From contig CAVTTH010000005.1 in the NCBI GenBank assembly GCA_963737545.1, positions 62,001 through 126,000 on the forward strand: DNA of 64,000 nucleotides. The letters are read 5' to 3'. A program made the translations under genes and the position numbers. The notes under the pieces are model-generated. The model did no database searches, was not told where the DNA came from, and worked only from the letters and a program-made list of their open reading frames with translations. Shown piece by piece: positions 8,579-16,299 of this stretch (positions within the stretch are counted from its first letter, which is position 1; each line of letters starts with the position of its first letter). This stretch comes from CAVTTH01 sp963737545. GTDB lineage: Bacteria > Verrucomicrobiota > Verrucomicrobiia > Chthoniobacterales > UBA10450.

Positions 8579-9814
8579 ATGGAGTCATCGGGCAAACGAA
8601 CCGTAGCCAGCTACTGCACGACATTTCTAAAGCCCGAGATGCTGCATATTTATCGGCAGATCACGGCGCTGCGAAATGTCGAGACCTTCGTCATGACGAA
8701 GAAGGTGCAGAATCCCGACCGATTCCCGTTCGCGGACGTCGAGATCATTCCGCCACCTCATATGAATCTGCTCCGTCATGGATGGTTGAAGTTCGTCAAA
8801 GGCGAGCCGCCAATCATCTACCGGGGCGAATATCAGGTGCTCGCCACGCTTCTTGCGCGTCGGCACGCGGACTTGATGCACATTTATTTCGGCCACACCG
8901 GAGTTCACTTACTTCCGTTTATCGAGCAATGGCGAAAGCCATGCGTCGTTTCCTTCCATGGTGCGGATGTGGCGCGGAAGGACGATTTTCCCGACTACGC
9001 AAAGAAATTGCGAAAAATGTTCGATGCCGTATCGCTCGTCCTCGCGCGTTCTCAATCCCTGGCGGATCGTTTGGTGGAGCTCGGCTGCGCCCCCGACCGA
9101 ATCCGGATCAATCGGACAGGCATCCCGACAAAAGACTTTCCATTCATGCGTCGTGAGACACCTCGCCGCGGTAAATGGAGAATCTTGCAGGCTTGCCGCT
9201 TGATTCCGAAGAAAGGCGTAGCGACTTCGCTGCGGGCGTTCGCGATGTTCTTGAAGGAGAATCCGAAGGCTGAATTTTGCATCGCCGGCAAGGGACCTCT
9301 CCAATCGCAACTCGAGGCGCTGGCGATGGAATTGGGAATTTTGCAGAGGGTACATTTCTGCGGCTTCGTTACCCAGGCTCAATTGATTGAGCTTTACGAG
9401 ACTTCTCACCTTTTTTTGCACCCGAGTGAAACACCGCCGGATGAAAACCAGGAAGGCATTCCGAACTCAATTCTTGAGGCGATGGCGACCGGTTTGCCAG
9501 TCCTGGCTACGCAGCATGGAGGAATTCCAGAGGCTATCGATCACGGCCGAACGGGGATGCTGGTGGAGGAGCGTGATGCAGAGGCGCTGGGGGCGGCGAT
9601 GCTGCGGTTTTCCCGTTCCGCACAGCTCTGTGGGGAAATCGGCTATCGGGCGAGCGTTTCGATCGGCGAGAGTTTCGAACAGGAAACGCAGATCGAACAG
9701 CTCGAGGCGCATTACGAAGAGGCAATCGAACTTGGCTCGAATGGCATTGTGACGGCCAGGGCGGCCGTCCGGCCATTGCCGGCGCAGTTTGCCGAGGAAT
9801 TATCGCTCAAATAG
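8579..9814 (+). CDS. Glycosyltransferase family 4 (GT-B), acceptor unknown
   Basis: A 411-residue GT-B glycosyltransferase similar to WcaL-like surface polysaccharide enzymes. The N-terminal half contains HIYFGHTGVHLLPF and VSFHGADV, typical of the acceptor domain. The C-terminal half has QACRLIPKKGV, a phosphate-binding loop near residue 205, and an E-x7-E motif EGIPNSILE near residue 297. It starts 40 bp after obgE and ends before the ATP synthase promoter region. Donor and acceptor sugars cannot be named from sequence. Confidence 0.88.
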   Translation: MESSGKRTVASYCTTFLKPEMLHIYRQITALRNVETFVMTKKVQNPDRFPFADVEIIPPPHMNLLRHGWLKFVKGEPPIIYRGEYQVLATLLARRHADLMHIYFGHTGVHLLPFIEQWRKPCVVSFHGADVARKDDFPDYAKKLRKMFDAVSLVLARSQSLADRLVELGCAPDRIRINRTGIPTKDFPFMRRETPRRGKWRILQACRLIPKKGVATSLRAFAMFLKENPKAEFCIAGKGPLQSQLEALAMELGILQRVHFCGFVTQAQLIELYETSHLFLHPSETPPDENQEGIPNSILEAMATGLPVLATQHGGIPEAIDHGRTGMLVEERDAEALGAAMLRFSRSAQLCGEIGYRASVSIGESFEQETQIEQLEAHYEEAIELGSNGIVTARAAVRPLPAQFAEELSLK

Positions 9815-9829
9815 CAGCCTTATTGGTGG

Positions 9830-9855
9830 CAAGAAATTTTTCCGAAAGTTTCTTG
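9830..9855. repeat. 26-nt inverted repeat upstream of the ATP synthase operon
   Basis: CAAGAAATTTT (9830-9840) and AAAGTTTCTTG (9845-9855) can pair over 11 bp, with one G-U, around the 4-nt loop TCCG. It lies 16 bp after the glycosyltransferase stop and about 120 bp before atpB. The stem is AT-rich, unlike the surrounding DNA. It could end the upstream transcript or be a protein-binding site for the atp promoter; the sequence does not decide. Confidence 0.5.
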
Positions 9856-9978
9856 TCATGCGAGTAAAACCAGCTTTCATATCGCCCGAACGCAAGCGCC
9901 CTTGTGTTGGGTGCGTGGTGTCCGCAGCAAATTGCACGTCGAGAGCATTTGAGCCGCATTGCCACGCTCTTCATTCGT

Positions 9979-10908
9979 ATGTCATATCGCTTTTCTAGAT
10001 CAACGGTTTTGTCAATGATTGTGCTGGCCGCCTTAGGCCTCAGCATTCTCGTCGGTCCCGCTTCCGGTGCGGAAACGGCGGCCGTGCCCGCAAAGGAGAA
10101 GCACGAAGGGCTCTCGCTAAAAGCAGAGGGACTCTATCAGCTCCAGAAACTCACGATTACGAATTCCATGCTGGTGACCTGGATCGTGGCGGCGGGAATA
10201 ATTGGCTTCGCGCAGATCGCGATGCGAAAGGCCAAGGCCGTACCGAGTGGAGCACAGAATTTTTGGGAATGGCTGGTGGAAAGTCTGTACAATTTTCTGG
10301 AGAGCGTGATCGGGAGCGAGCTGGTCAAGAAAACTTTCTGGTTCTTCGCTACGATCTTCATTTTCATTCTATTTGTAAATTGGTTCGGGCTCATTCCCGG
10401 CGTCGGCACAGTCGGTTGGGGGCATTACGATGCTGCGACCGGCCTTTTTAAGGTCGAACAGCCGCTTCTGCGTGGAGGGAATGCCGACCTCAATATGACG
10501 ACGGCGATGGCGGCAATCTTTTTCCTGCTTTGGATCGTTTGGGCGATTCAGGCAAACGGTGTTGGCGGATTCCTGCTCCACATTTTTGGGCCGAAAGGCG
10601 ATACGTCCGGTGTTCTGAAGGTAGTGATGATCGTGATTTTTTTCATGTGCGGATGGCTCGAGATCGTTTCCATCCTGTTCCGACCGATCTCCCTCAGTTT
10701 TCGGCTTTTTGGAAATGTTTACGCGGGGGAAAGCATTTTGGAATCAATGTCAAACATGGTTCCGATGCTTTCGTGGCTGATTCCGATTCCATTTTATTTT
10801 ATGGAGGTGCTGGTCGGGATCGTGCAAGCGCTCGTTTTTATGTTACTAACGGCAGTGTTCACACTCTTGATCGCGCGACACGAACCGGGACACGAAGCAC
10901 AACACTAG
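9979..10908 (+). CDS. atpB: ATP synthase Fo subunit a
   Basis: Subunit a forms the proton half-channels against the c-ring in the inner membrane. From ATG 9979 it has 309 residues. The N-terminus (FSRSTVLSMIVLAALG followed by GPASGAE) looks like a cleavable signal, found in several subunit a proteins. The essential arginine lies in the helix SLSFRLFGNVYAGE. Hydrophobic segments such as WFFATIFIFILFVNW match the remaining helices. An upstream in-frame start at 9904 exists, but it adds a non-hydrophobic extension. It heads the a-c-b-delta-alpha-gamma cluster; no atpI is seen before it. Confidence 0.93.
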   Translation: MSYRFSRSTVLSMIVLAALGLSILVGPASGAETAAVPAKEKHEGLSLKAEGLYQLQKLTITNSMLVTWIVAAGIIGFAQIAMRKAKAVPSGAQNFWEWLVESLYNFLESVIGSELVKKTFWFFATIFIFILFVNWFGLIPGVGTVGWGHYDAATGLFKVEQPLLRGGNADLNMTTAMAAIFFLLWIVWAIQANGVGGFLLHIFGPKGDTSGVLKVVMIVIFFMCGWLEIVSILFRPISLSFRLFGNVYAGESILESMSNMVPMLSWLIPIPFYFMEVLVGIVQALVFMLLTAVFTLLIARHEPGHEAQH

Positions 10909-10962
10909 GAATTTTGGCGACGCCCGCGGAGAAACCGCGGCGGCCCAAAGGAAAAACAATAT

Positions 10963-11178
10963 ATGATACCACCACTACTTGCAGAGATGAGCGGAAGCAT
11001 TCACGTAGGACTTGCAGCGGCAGGCGCCGGAATCGGCGTCGGCCTAACGGGCTTGGGCGCCTCCCTGGCGGTCGGGCGCAATCCGGGCGCGGCCACACCG
11101 ATTCTGGTGCAGGCGATCTTGGCGATCGCTTTTGCGGAGGCGATCGTATTCTACGCGCTCTATCTGCTGCCTCATTAG
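10963..11178 (+). CDS. atpE: ATP synthase Fo subunit c
   Basis: A 71-residue two-helix hairpin that builds the rotating c-ring. Helix 1 carries the glycine repeat GAGIGVGLTGLG, the polar loop is GRNP, and helix 2 has the ion-binding Glu in IAFAEAIVFYAL. The sodium-binding signature is not present: the position of Gln in Na+ rings is Val (GIGVG), and Glu is followed by Ala rather than Ser/Thr. The ring is therefore inferred to be proton-coupled. It lies 54 bp after atpB. Confidence 0.95.
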   Translation: MIPPLLAEMSGSIHVGLAAAGAGIGVGLTGLGASLAVGRNPGAATPILVQAILAIAFAEAIVFYALYLLPH

Positions 11179-11236
11179 AAATTGCGCACGCCTGTCGATA
11201 ACCGGTTTCGTGCAATTTCAATCTGTATAAGTTGAT

Positions 11237-11782
11237 ATGCCTGGCATTTTGATTCTGGCGAGCAGCGGCCTCTTGGATTCCGTCAAGGAAACCGCCGATA
11301 CGTTCGGTTGGGAACCGAGGGCGTTCTTCGCTCAAGTGATCAGTTTCACGATCGTTGCGCTGCTGCTCCGTCGTTTTGCCTACAAGCCGATCCAGACTGT
11401 TCTGGAGGAGCGGAGGAAACGAATTGCCGAGGGGCTGTTGAATGCCGAGCAGATCAGGAAACAACTCGCGGAAGCGGAGCAGCGTCATGCTGAGATTGTG
11501 GCTAAGGCAAACGCCGATGCCCAACGAATGATCGACGAAGCACGGGAGAGCAGCGCACACTTGGCTGAACGCAAGGAACAGGAAGCGATCGCCGCGGCCG
11601 AGCAAATCGTCGCGAAGGCGCGAGAGGCGAGCGCCATCGAGTACGACCGCACGATGGCCGAGCTCAAGCGGGAGCTTGGCCGTCTTGTGGTCGATACCAC
11701 GGCTAAAGTAACCGGGAAAGTGTTGACCGCTGAAGATCAGCGCCGGTTACAAGACGAATCCGCGCGGCAACTCGCCTCCTAG
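11237..11782 (+). CDS. atpF: ATP synthase Fo subunit b
   Basis: A 181-residue peripheral stalk subunit. A single membrane helix lies at about residues 32-48 (AQVISFTIVALLLRRFAYKP), followed by a long, charged, coiled-coil helix rich in Ala, Glu, Lys and Arg that reaches up to F1. The residues before the helix (SSGLLDSVKETADTFGW) form a short periplasmic tail. Only one b gene is present, so a homodimeric stalk is expected. It follows atpE by 58 bp. Confidence 0.93.
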   Translation: MPGILILASSGLLDSVKETADTFGWEPRAFFAQVISFTIVALLLRRFAYKPIQTVLEERRKRIAEGLLNAEQIRKQLAEAEQRHAEIVAKANADAQRMIDEARESSAHLAERKEQEAIAAAEQIVAKAREASAIEYDRTMAELKRELGRLVVDTTAKVTGKVLTAEDQRRLQDESARQLAS

Positions 11783-11798
11783 ACCAAACAGTTTCACC

Positions 11799-12191
11799 GT
11801 GAAGATCAGCAAGGAAACGCGCCAACTTTCCCGCGGGCTTCTCCGGGCGAGTTTCACTGACGGACAGCTCGACCAGGGGCGGATTGCCGCACTCGTCAAA
11901 TCATTGGTGGAAAAGAAACCACGTAACTACATCAAGGTGCTGGAGAGTTTCCAGCGTCTGCTGCGTCTCGAAGTGGAAAAAAGGCACGCGACAATTGAAA
12001 GTGCGACCGAGGTCTCCCCCTGGACCAGCACCAAAATCGTCGCCAGCCTGAAGAAAAAGTATGGGAATGAACTGACGACGGAATTTTTGGTAAACAAAGA
12101 TTTGATCGGCGGAATGCGGATTCGCGTCGGAAGCGATGTGTGGGACGGCAGCGTTCGCAATCGTCTGCAGCGTCTCCAACAACAACTCTAG
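11799..12191 (+). CDS. atpH: ATP synthase F1 subunit delta, short form
   Basis: At 130 residues this is about 45 residues shorter than the usual delta. The C-terminal end carries the conserved family block LIGGMRIRVGSDVWDGSVRN, which identifies it. The missing part is from the N-terminal helical domain that contacts the alpha subunits; residual helices can still be seen (ALVKSLVEKKPRNYI). The start is a GTG 16 bp after the atpF stop; no in-frame upstream start restores a full-length N-terminus. Position between atpF and atpA confirms identity. Confidence 0.9.
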   Translation: MKISKETRQLSRGLLRASFTDGQLDQGRIAALVKSLVEKKPRNYIKVLESFQRLLRLEVEKRHATIESATEVSPWTSTKIVASLKKKYGNELTTEFLVNKDLIGGMRIRVGSDVWDGSVRNRLQRLQQQL

Positions 12192-12203
12192 GACAGCAAT
12201 ATC

Positions 12204-13739
12204 ATGAGCAGCATACTCGAGGAAATCGAAACACAGATCGCAGGCCTGAAAACCTCGACGACAAAGAGCAACGTCGGCGTCGTCCGTGAAGCCGGGGATG
12301 GTGTCGCCCGCATCGAAGGCCTGAGCGACGTCATGCTCAATGAGATGATTGAATTTCCCAACGGCGTCTTCGGTCTGGCATTAAATCTCGAAGAGACGGA
12401 GGTAGGCGTCATCTTGCTCGGCGATTCGACCAGGATTTCCGAAGGCGACGAAGTAAAGACGACAGGAAAACTTTTGCAGGTGCCGGTGGGCAAAGCGCTT
12501 CTCGGTCGCGTCGTTAATACGCTTGGCCAGCCCCTCGACGGCAAGGGTCCAATCAAAACCGAAACATTTTATCCGTTGGAAAAAATTGCGCCGGGCATTA
12601 TCAAGCGTCGCAGCGTCAGTCAACCAGTGCAGACCGGTATCATGGCGATCGATGCGATGGTCCCGATTGGCCGCGGCCAGCGAGAACTCATTATCGGTGA
12701 TCGCGCGACCGGCAAGAGTACGATCGCGATCGACACCATTATCAGCCAGGCCCGACTGAACAAAGCCGCTGAGGAAAGCCGGTCCAAGGATTATCGGCCA
12801 CTCTATTGCATCTATGTCGCGGTCGGACAAAAAAACTCGAACGTTGCGCGGGCGCTCAGCGTTCTCGAAAAAGCCGGAGCGATGCCCTACACGACAATTG
12901 TTTCCGCCCCCGCGTCAGATAGCGCAACCAATCAATATCTGGCTCCGTTCGCTGGCGCCGCCATCGGCGAGTGGTTCATGGATAATAAGATGGACGCGCT
13001 CATTATCTATGACGATCTCTCGAAGCATGCCGTCGCTTACCGGCAGGTTTCGCTGGTGTTGAAACGACCGTCGGGTCGTGAGGCTTACCCCGGCGACGTT
13101 TTCTACCTTCATTCGCGCTTGCTGGAGCGCAGTGCGCGCGTGACAGAGGAGTTCGGCGGAGGGTCGCTTACCGCGCTGCCGATCATCGAAACACAAGCTG
13201 GCGACGTGTCGGCGTACATCCCGACCAATGTCATCTCGATTACCGACGGACAAATTTATCTCGAGACCGATCTCTTTTATCAAGGCGTGCGACCCGCAAT
13301 TTCAGTCGGACTTTCAGTGAGCCGTGTCGGTTCTGCCGCGCAGATCAAGGCGATCAAACAAGTTGCCGGGAAGATCAAGCTCGAACTCGCGCAATTTCGT
13401 GAGCTGGCGGCGTTCGCGCAATTCGGTTCGGATCTTGATGCAGCGACGAAGGCGCGACTCGATCGGGGCCAGCGCATCGTCGAGCTCTTCAAACAGGTGC
13501 AATACAACCCGATTCCGGTGGAGGAACAGGTGGCCGTTCTTTGGGCAATGCAAAATGGTTTCTTTGACCCGGTTCCAGTTGAGCAAGTGAAACAGTTCCA
13601 GATCAAGCTCCAGGATTATTTGCAAACCCGAAAAGAGAATTTACTCGCGACGATTCGGGAGAAAAAACAAATCGACAAGGATCTGGAAGCTGAATTGGCG
13701 ACAGCCCTAAATGATTTCAAGAGCGCGAATCCGCTCTAG
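12204..13739 (+). CDS. atpA: ATP synthase F1 subunit alpha
   Basis: A 511-residue non-catalytic nucleotide-binding subunit of the F1 hexamer. The P-loop is GDRATGKST near residue 170, and the alpha-specific signature PAISVGLSVSRVGSAAQ is near residue 365, including the arginine finger. Length and domain order (beta-barrel, nucleotide-binding domain, helical C-terminus) are standard. It lies 12 bp after atpH and 12 bp before atpG. Confidence 0.97.
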   Translation: MSSILEEIETQIAGLKTSTTKSNVGVVREAGDGVARIEGLSDVMLNEMIEFPNGVFGLALNLEETEVGVILLGDSTRISEGDEVKTTGKLLQVPVGKALLGRVVNTLGQPLDGKGPIKTETFYPLEKIAPGIIKRRSVSQPVQTGIMAIDAMVPIGRGQRELIIGDRATGKSTIAIDTIISQARLNKAAEESRSKDYRPLYCIYVAVGQKNSNVARALSVLEKAGAMPYTTIVSAPASDSATNQYLAPFAGAAIGEWFMDNKMDALIIYDDLSKHAVAYRQVSLVLKRPSGREAYPGDVFYLHSRLLERSARVTEEFGGGSLTALPIIETQAGDVSAYIPTNVISITDGQIYLETDLFYQGVRPAISVGLSVSRVGSAAQIKAIKQVAGKIKLELAQFRELAAFAQFGSDLDAATKARLDRGQRIVELFKQVQYNPIPVEEQVAVLWAMQNGFFDPVPVEQVKQFQIKLQDYLQTRKENLLATIREKKQIDKDLEAELATALNDFKSANPL

Positions 13740-13751
13740 CAGGTTTACGCA

Positions 13752-14628
13752 ATGGCCAATACGCAGGACATACGCCGCAGGATCAAATCGATCCGCAACA
13801 CGGCGCAGATTACCAAGGCGATGCAGATGGTGGCCGCGTCGAAAATGCGCAAGGCCCAACAACTCGCGCTGGCCGGTCGTCCGTACGCGGCCCTGATGAA
13901 CCGGATGCTGGTTTCTCTGCAGGCCCGGACCGATCCGAGATTGCATCCATTACTCAACGTGCGCCCGTTAACGAAGGAACTGGTCCTCGTAATCAGTACC
14001 CGACAAAGGTCTGGCCGGCGCCCTGAATACAAACCTGTTTCGAGAGGCAGCGCGTTTTGAAGCCGACAAGACCCGCTACGTAGCTGCCGGACGAAAGGCC
14101 CGCCAGTTTCTCGCTCGGACACGCCGAGAGATGCTGGCCGATTTTGAGTTAAAAGACGCGCCTACTTTTCTCGAAACGAAAGCGATTTCGAAGTTTTGCA
14201 CAGAAAAGTTTCTGAATGGCGACGTAGATAAAGTTTCGGTCGTTTACACTCATTTCGTGAACACCATTAACCAGCGGCCGATAATAAGAACTTTGCTGCC
14301 GATCAGTGAATTCGAACTGGGCCAGAAGGACGGCACCGCATCAGAAGACCAAGGAAATGACCCCATGGTCGGATATGTATTCGAGCCTAACGAAGAGGGA
14401 GTGCTGGACATCATACTTCCCTATTATATTCAATACCAGGTCTTCCAAATGATCCTTGATGCGCGGGCGTCCGAGCACAGTGCTCGCATGGTGGCGATGA
14501 AGAATGCCACCGACAACGCGCGGCAGTTCATCAAGGACCTCACGCTCGAGTATAACAAGATGCGCCAGGCAGCCATCACGACTGAACTTTTGGAAATCTC
14601 AACGGCCCAGATGGCGGTCGGATCGTAA
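13752..14628 (+). CDS. atpG: ATP synthase F1 subunit gamma, with a single-base frameshift
   Basis: Gamma is the central rotor shaft. The N-terminal frame gives NTQDIRRRIKSIRNTAQIT, the canonical start, through LVLVIST. At CCC (13999-14001) one base too many is present; after skipping one C the sequence reads DKGLAGALNTNLFREAARF and continues to the C-terminal helix LEYNKMRQAAITTELLEI and the stop at 14626-14628. Without correction the first frame ends at 14060. Gamma is needed for a working enzyme, so a consensus error in the C run is more likely than a dead gene. In the canonical order atpD would follow; here opposite-strand genes come first. Confidence 0.9.
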
Positions 14629-14658
14629 TTCCGCGACCTGCTTTCCGCGGTACGCAAA

Positions 14659-14686
14659 AGCGGCCGCCCGCAAGCGGACGGCCGCT
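14659..14686 (-). terminator. Strong GC-rich hairpin between converging atpG and the PEP-CTERM-like gene
   Basis: AGCGGCCG (14659-14666) pairs perfectly with CGGCCGCT (14679-14686), and the stem is extended by four of the next five pairs, leaving a loop of about two bases. Read leftward, the stem is followed by TTTTGCG, so it is a good rho-independent terminator for the minus-strand gene ending at 14710. Read rightward it lies 31 bp after atpG but lacks a T run. Confidence 0.75.
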
Positions 14687-14709
14687 AAGCAACCAAACCC
14701 ACCAAATAG

Positions 14710-15414
14710 TTACCGAGAACGTTTGCCGCGTTCGATCTTTGCCAAAGCCAGGCGTCGCCGCCGGCGAAGCATTTCTGATGCGGCTGCCACAGCGATTAGA
14801 CCGAGGATCGGAGTCAGGCTTGCCACCTCCGGGACGGCAGTCAAATTCATGGAAAATACGAGTCCGTCCGTGAAGTAATGACAATCACGATTCAGCCCGA
14901 GAGCGAGATCATCACCATGCGCGACGTAATCGCTGAAGGCACTCGATTCAATCCGAGTGAAGTTTGGCGTGTAGGTCGTCGCTATCATCGTGCGGTTGGC
15001 AACCAGCCAGTTCGGATCGGCGTGGTAGCGAAGATTGATCAAATCGCCCGCCAAGTCTGTTTCTGACGAACCACTCTTCGGATGCTCGACAAGAGGGCCC
15101 ACGCCGGAAAATCTCGTCGTGTCGAGAAGAAGGGGATGCAGGACATTCGGGTATGAATCCGAGTTGCGGATATGGGCAAAGGACAAGCTCGCACTCCCGG
15201 TCGCTTGGTTCGGTTGTAGACTGACGTCATCCAACCGCCACGTGGACGCGTTGTGATGATCTATTTCCTGAAAGACGGAGGGAGCGTCAAACGTAAGGGT
15301 CGTGGTAGAACCCTCGCCGCTACTGGCACCAAAACATCCCCACGCGCAGGAAGCGATGAGAAGGCGTTTGAGGTGGATTCGAACCCAGCGTGGCGTTTGA
15401 TTGGCTAATTTCAT
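14710..15414 (-). CDS. Secreted protein with PEP-CTERM-like C-terminal signal
   Basis: From the ATG at 15414 the product has 234 residues. It begins with a basic N-terminus and hydrophobic stretch (RLLIASCAWGCFGASSGEG) typical of a signal peptide. A non-catalytic, Asn/Ser/Thr-rich region follows. The C-terminus has VPEVASLTPILGLIAVAA followed by five arginines: short motif, hydrophobic helix, basic cluster. That is the PEP-CTERM/exosortase sorting pattern, with VPEV in place of VPEP and an unusually long basic tail. The frame is open further upstream, but ATG 15414 gives the signal peptide. The function of the mature part is unknown. Confidence 0.75.
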   Translation of the reverse strand: MKLANQTPRWVRIHLKRLLIASCAWGCFGASSGEGSTTTLTFDAPSVFQEIDHHNASTWRLDDVSLQPNQATGSASLSFAHIRNSDSYPNVLHPLLLDTTRFSGVGPLVEHPKSGSSETDLAGDLINLRYHADPNWLVANRTMIATTYTPNFTRIESSAFSDYVAHGDDLALGLNRDCHYFTDGLVFSMNLTAVPEVASLTPILGLIAVAAASEMLRRRRRLALAKIERGKRSR

Positions 15415-15726
15415 GTCAAATGCGATTCGATCTGTTTTCTTACGTATTTGGATAAACCGGACTATTTGCTGTTTCAATAATTCCCATAATTGCGACTCAA
15501 TCGTCAACAGAAATCCCATGCCACCGGAAAATATTTCTGGAAAAGGTCTATTTTCGCCCGGTCTTTTCTTGGAAACCGACCAATATCGGCTGCTAAAGCC
15601 GATAGGCAGAATGCAGGTCAAGCCCGCGGTAAGCGCGCCGAAAAGCGACCGTCCCGAGATCAGATTTCTCTGCGGCCTGGCGAGCTGCCAGGGGAACCGG
15701 GAGGCCCCTGCGAGGGCCGTATTTTG
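15415..15726 (-). other. 312-bp non-coding leader of the PEP-CTERM-like gene
   Basis: No convincing gene lies here. It contains a perfect 7-bp inverted repeat, TATCGGC (15584-15590) and GCCGATA (15598-15604), with a 7-nt loop, and GC-rich inverted segments near 15673-15716 just after the stop of the secreted-protein gene. It is the 5' region of the PEP-CTERM-like gene, read leftward, and may hold its promoter and a structured leader. I cannot match it to a known riboswitch. Confidence 0.5.
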
Positions 15727-16299
15727 CTAGAGATTTTCCCAGGTACACTGGCTTCCGAGGAAGGCCCGCTGCAAAGCTTCAAAGTCGGCAGCCCTGCTCA
15801 CAAACTGGAAGCGAATTTGCTCATTGCCGCGGTTCAAAAACATCATCGAGCGTTGATAATTTTCTCCGTAAAAGCTGTATGAAACTATTACAAGAAATGT
15901 TTCCTTTTGATCGATGACGACGGTATTTTTTTCCTGCGAAATAACCGTCACGTTCGTACTCCCTTCAGGCAGTGAGGTGAGCGTCTCCTCCGTGAGCTTC
16001 TTTATAGTCTCTGCGTCGAAAACGGCCGGCTGGCTCAGGCTAACCCGAAAAATCGTCCCTTGAGCCTGAGGCATTTTTGTCGGGTAGAGTACGAATTTCG
16101 CACTGCTGCCAGAATATGCCCAACCCGCAGGCGGTGCATAAGTGACTTCCTTGTTCGTGCCGTCGGAAAAAGCGAGCTGCTTGAACTTGATCCCTTCCAC
16201 CTCGTACTCTGACTCTCTGGGCGCGAACTGCATGTCCGCACGCGCAGAGACGGCGAGCATCAGCGAAAAGACGATGCTGTTTAGGGAACGAGTGACCAT
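15727..16299 (-). CDS. Secreted protein of unknown function in the pseudopilin cluster
   Basis: A 190-residue protein with a signal peptide (SLNSIVFSLMLAVSARA, then DMQF). The mature part is rich in beta-like segments (KFVLYPTKMPQAQGTIFRVS) and contains one Cys near the C-terminus. It overlaps the PilX-like gene upstream by 19 bp, so it is translated from the same message. I do not recognise a family; a periplasmic accessory of the pseudopilin system is possible by context only. Confidence 0.75.
   Translation of the reverse strand: MVTRSLNSIVFSLMLAVSARADMQFAPRESEYEVEGIKFKQLAFSDGTNKEVTYAPPAGWAYSGSSAKFVLYPTKMPQAQGTIFRVSLSQPAVFDAETIKKLTEETLTSLPEGSTNVTVISQEKNTVVIDQKETFLVIVSYSFYGENYQRSMMFLNRGNEQIRFQFVSRAADFEALQRAFLGSQCTWENL

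Noticed and set aside
10963..11178. Sodium-type ATP synthase c-ring
   Set aside because: The Gln in helix 1 and the Ser/Thr after the essential Glu are both missing, which fits a proton ring.
15580..15720. Riboswitch (c-di-GMP class) upstream of the PEP-CTERM-like gene
   Set aside because: A hairpin is present, but the conserved core bases of known classes could not be found on either strand.
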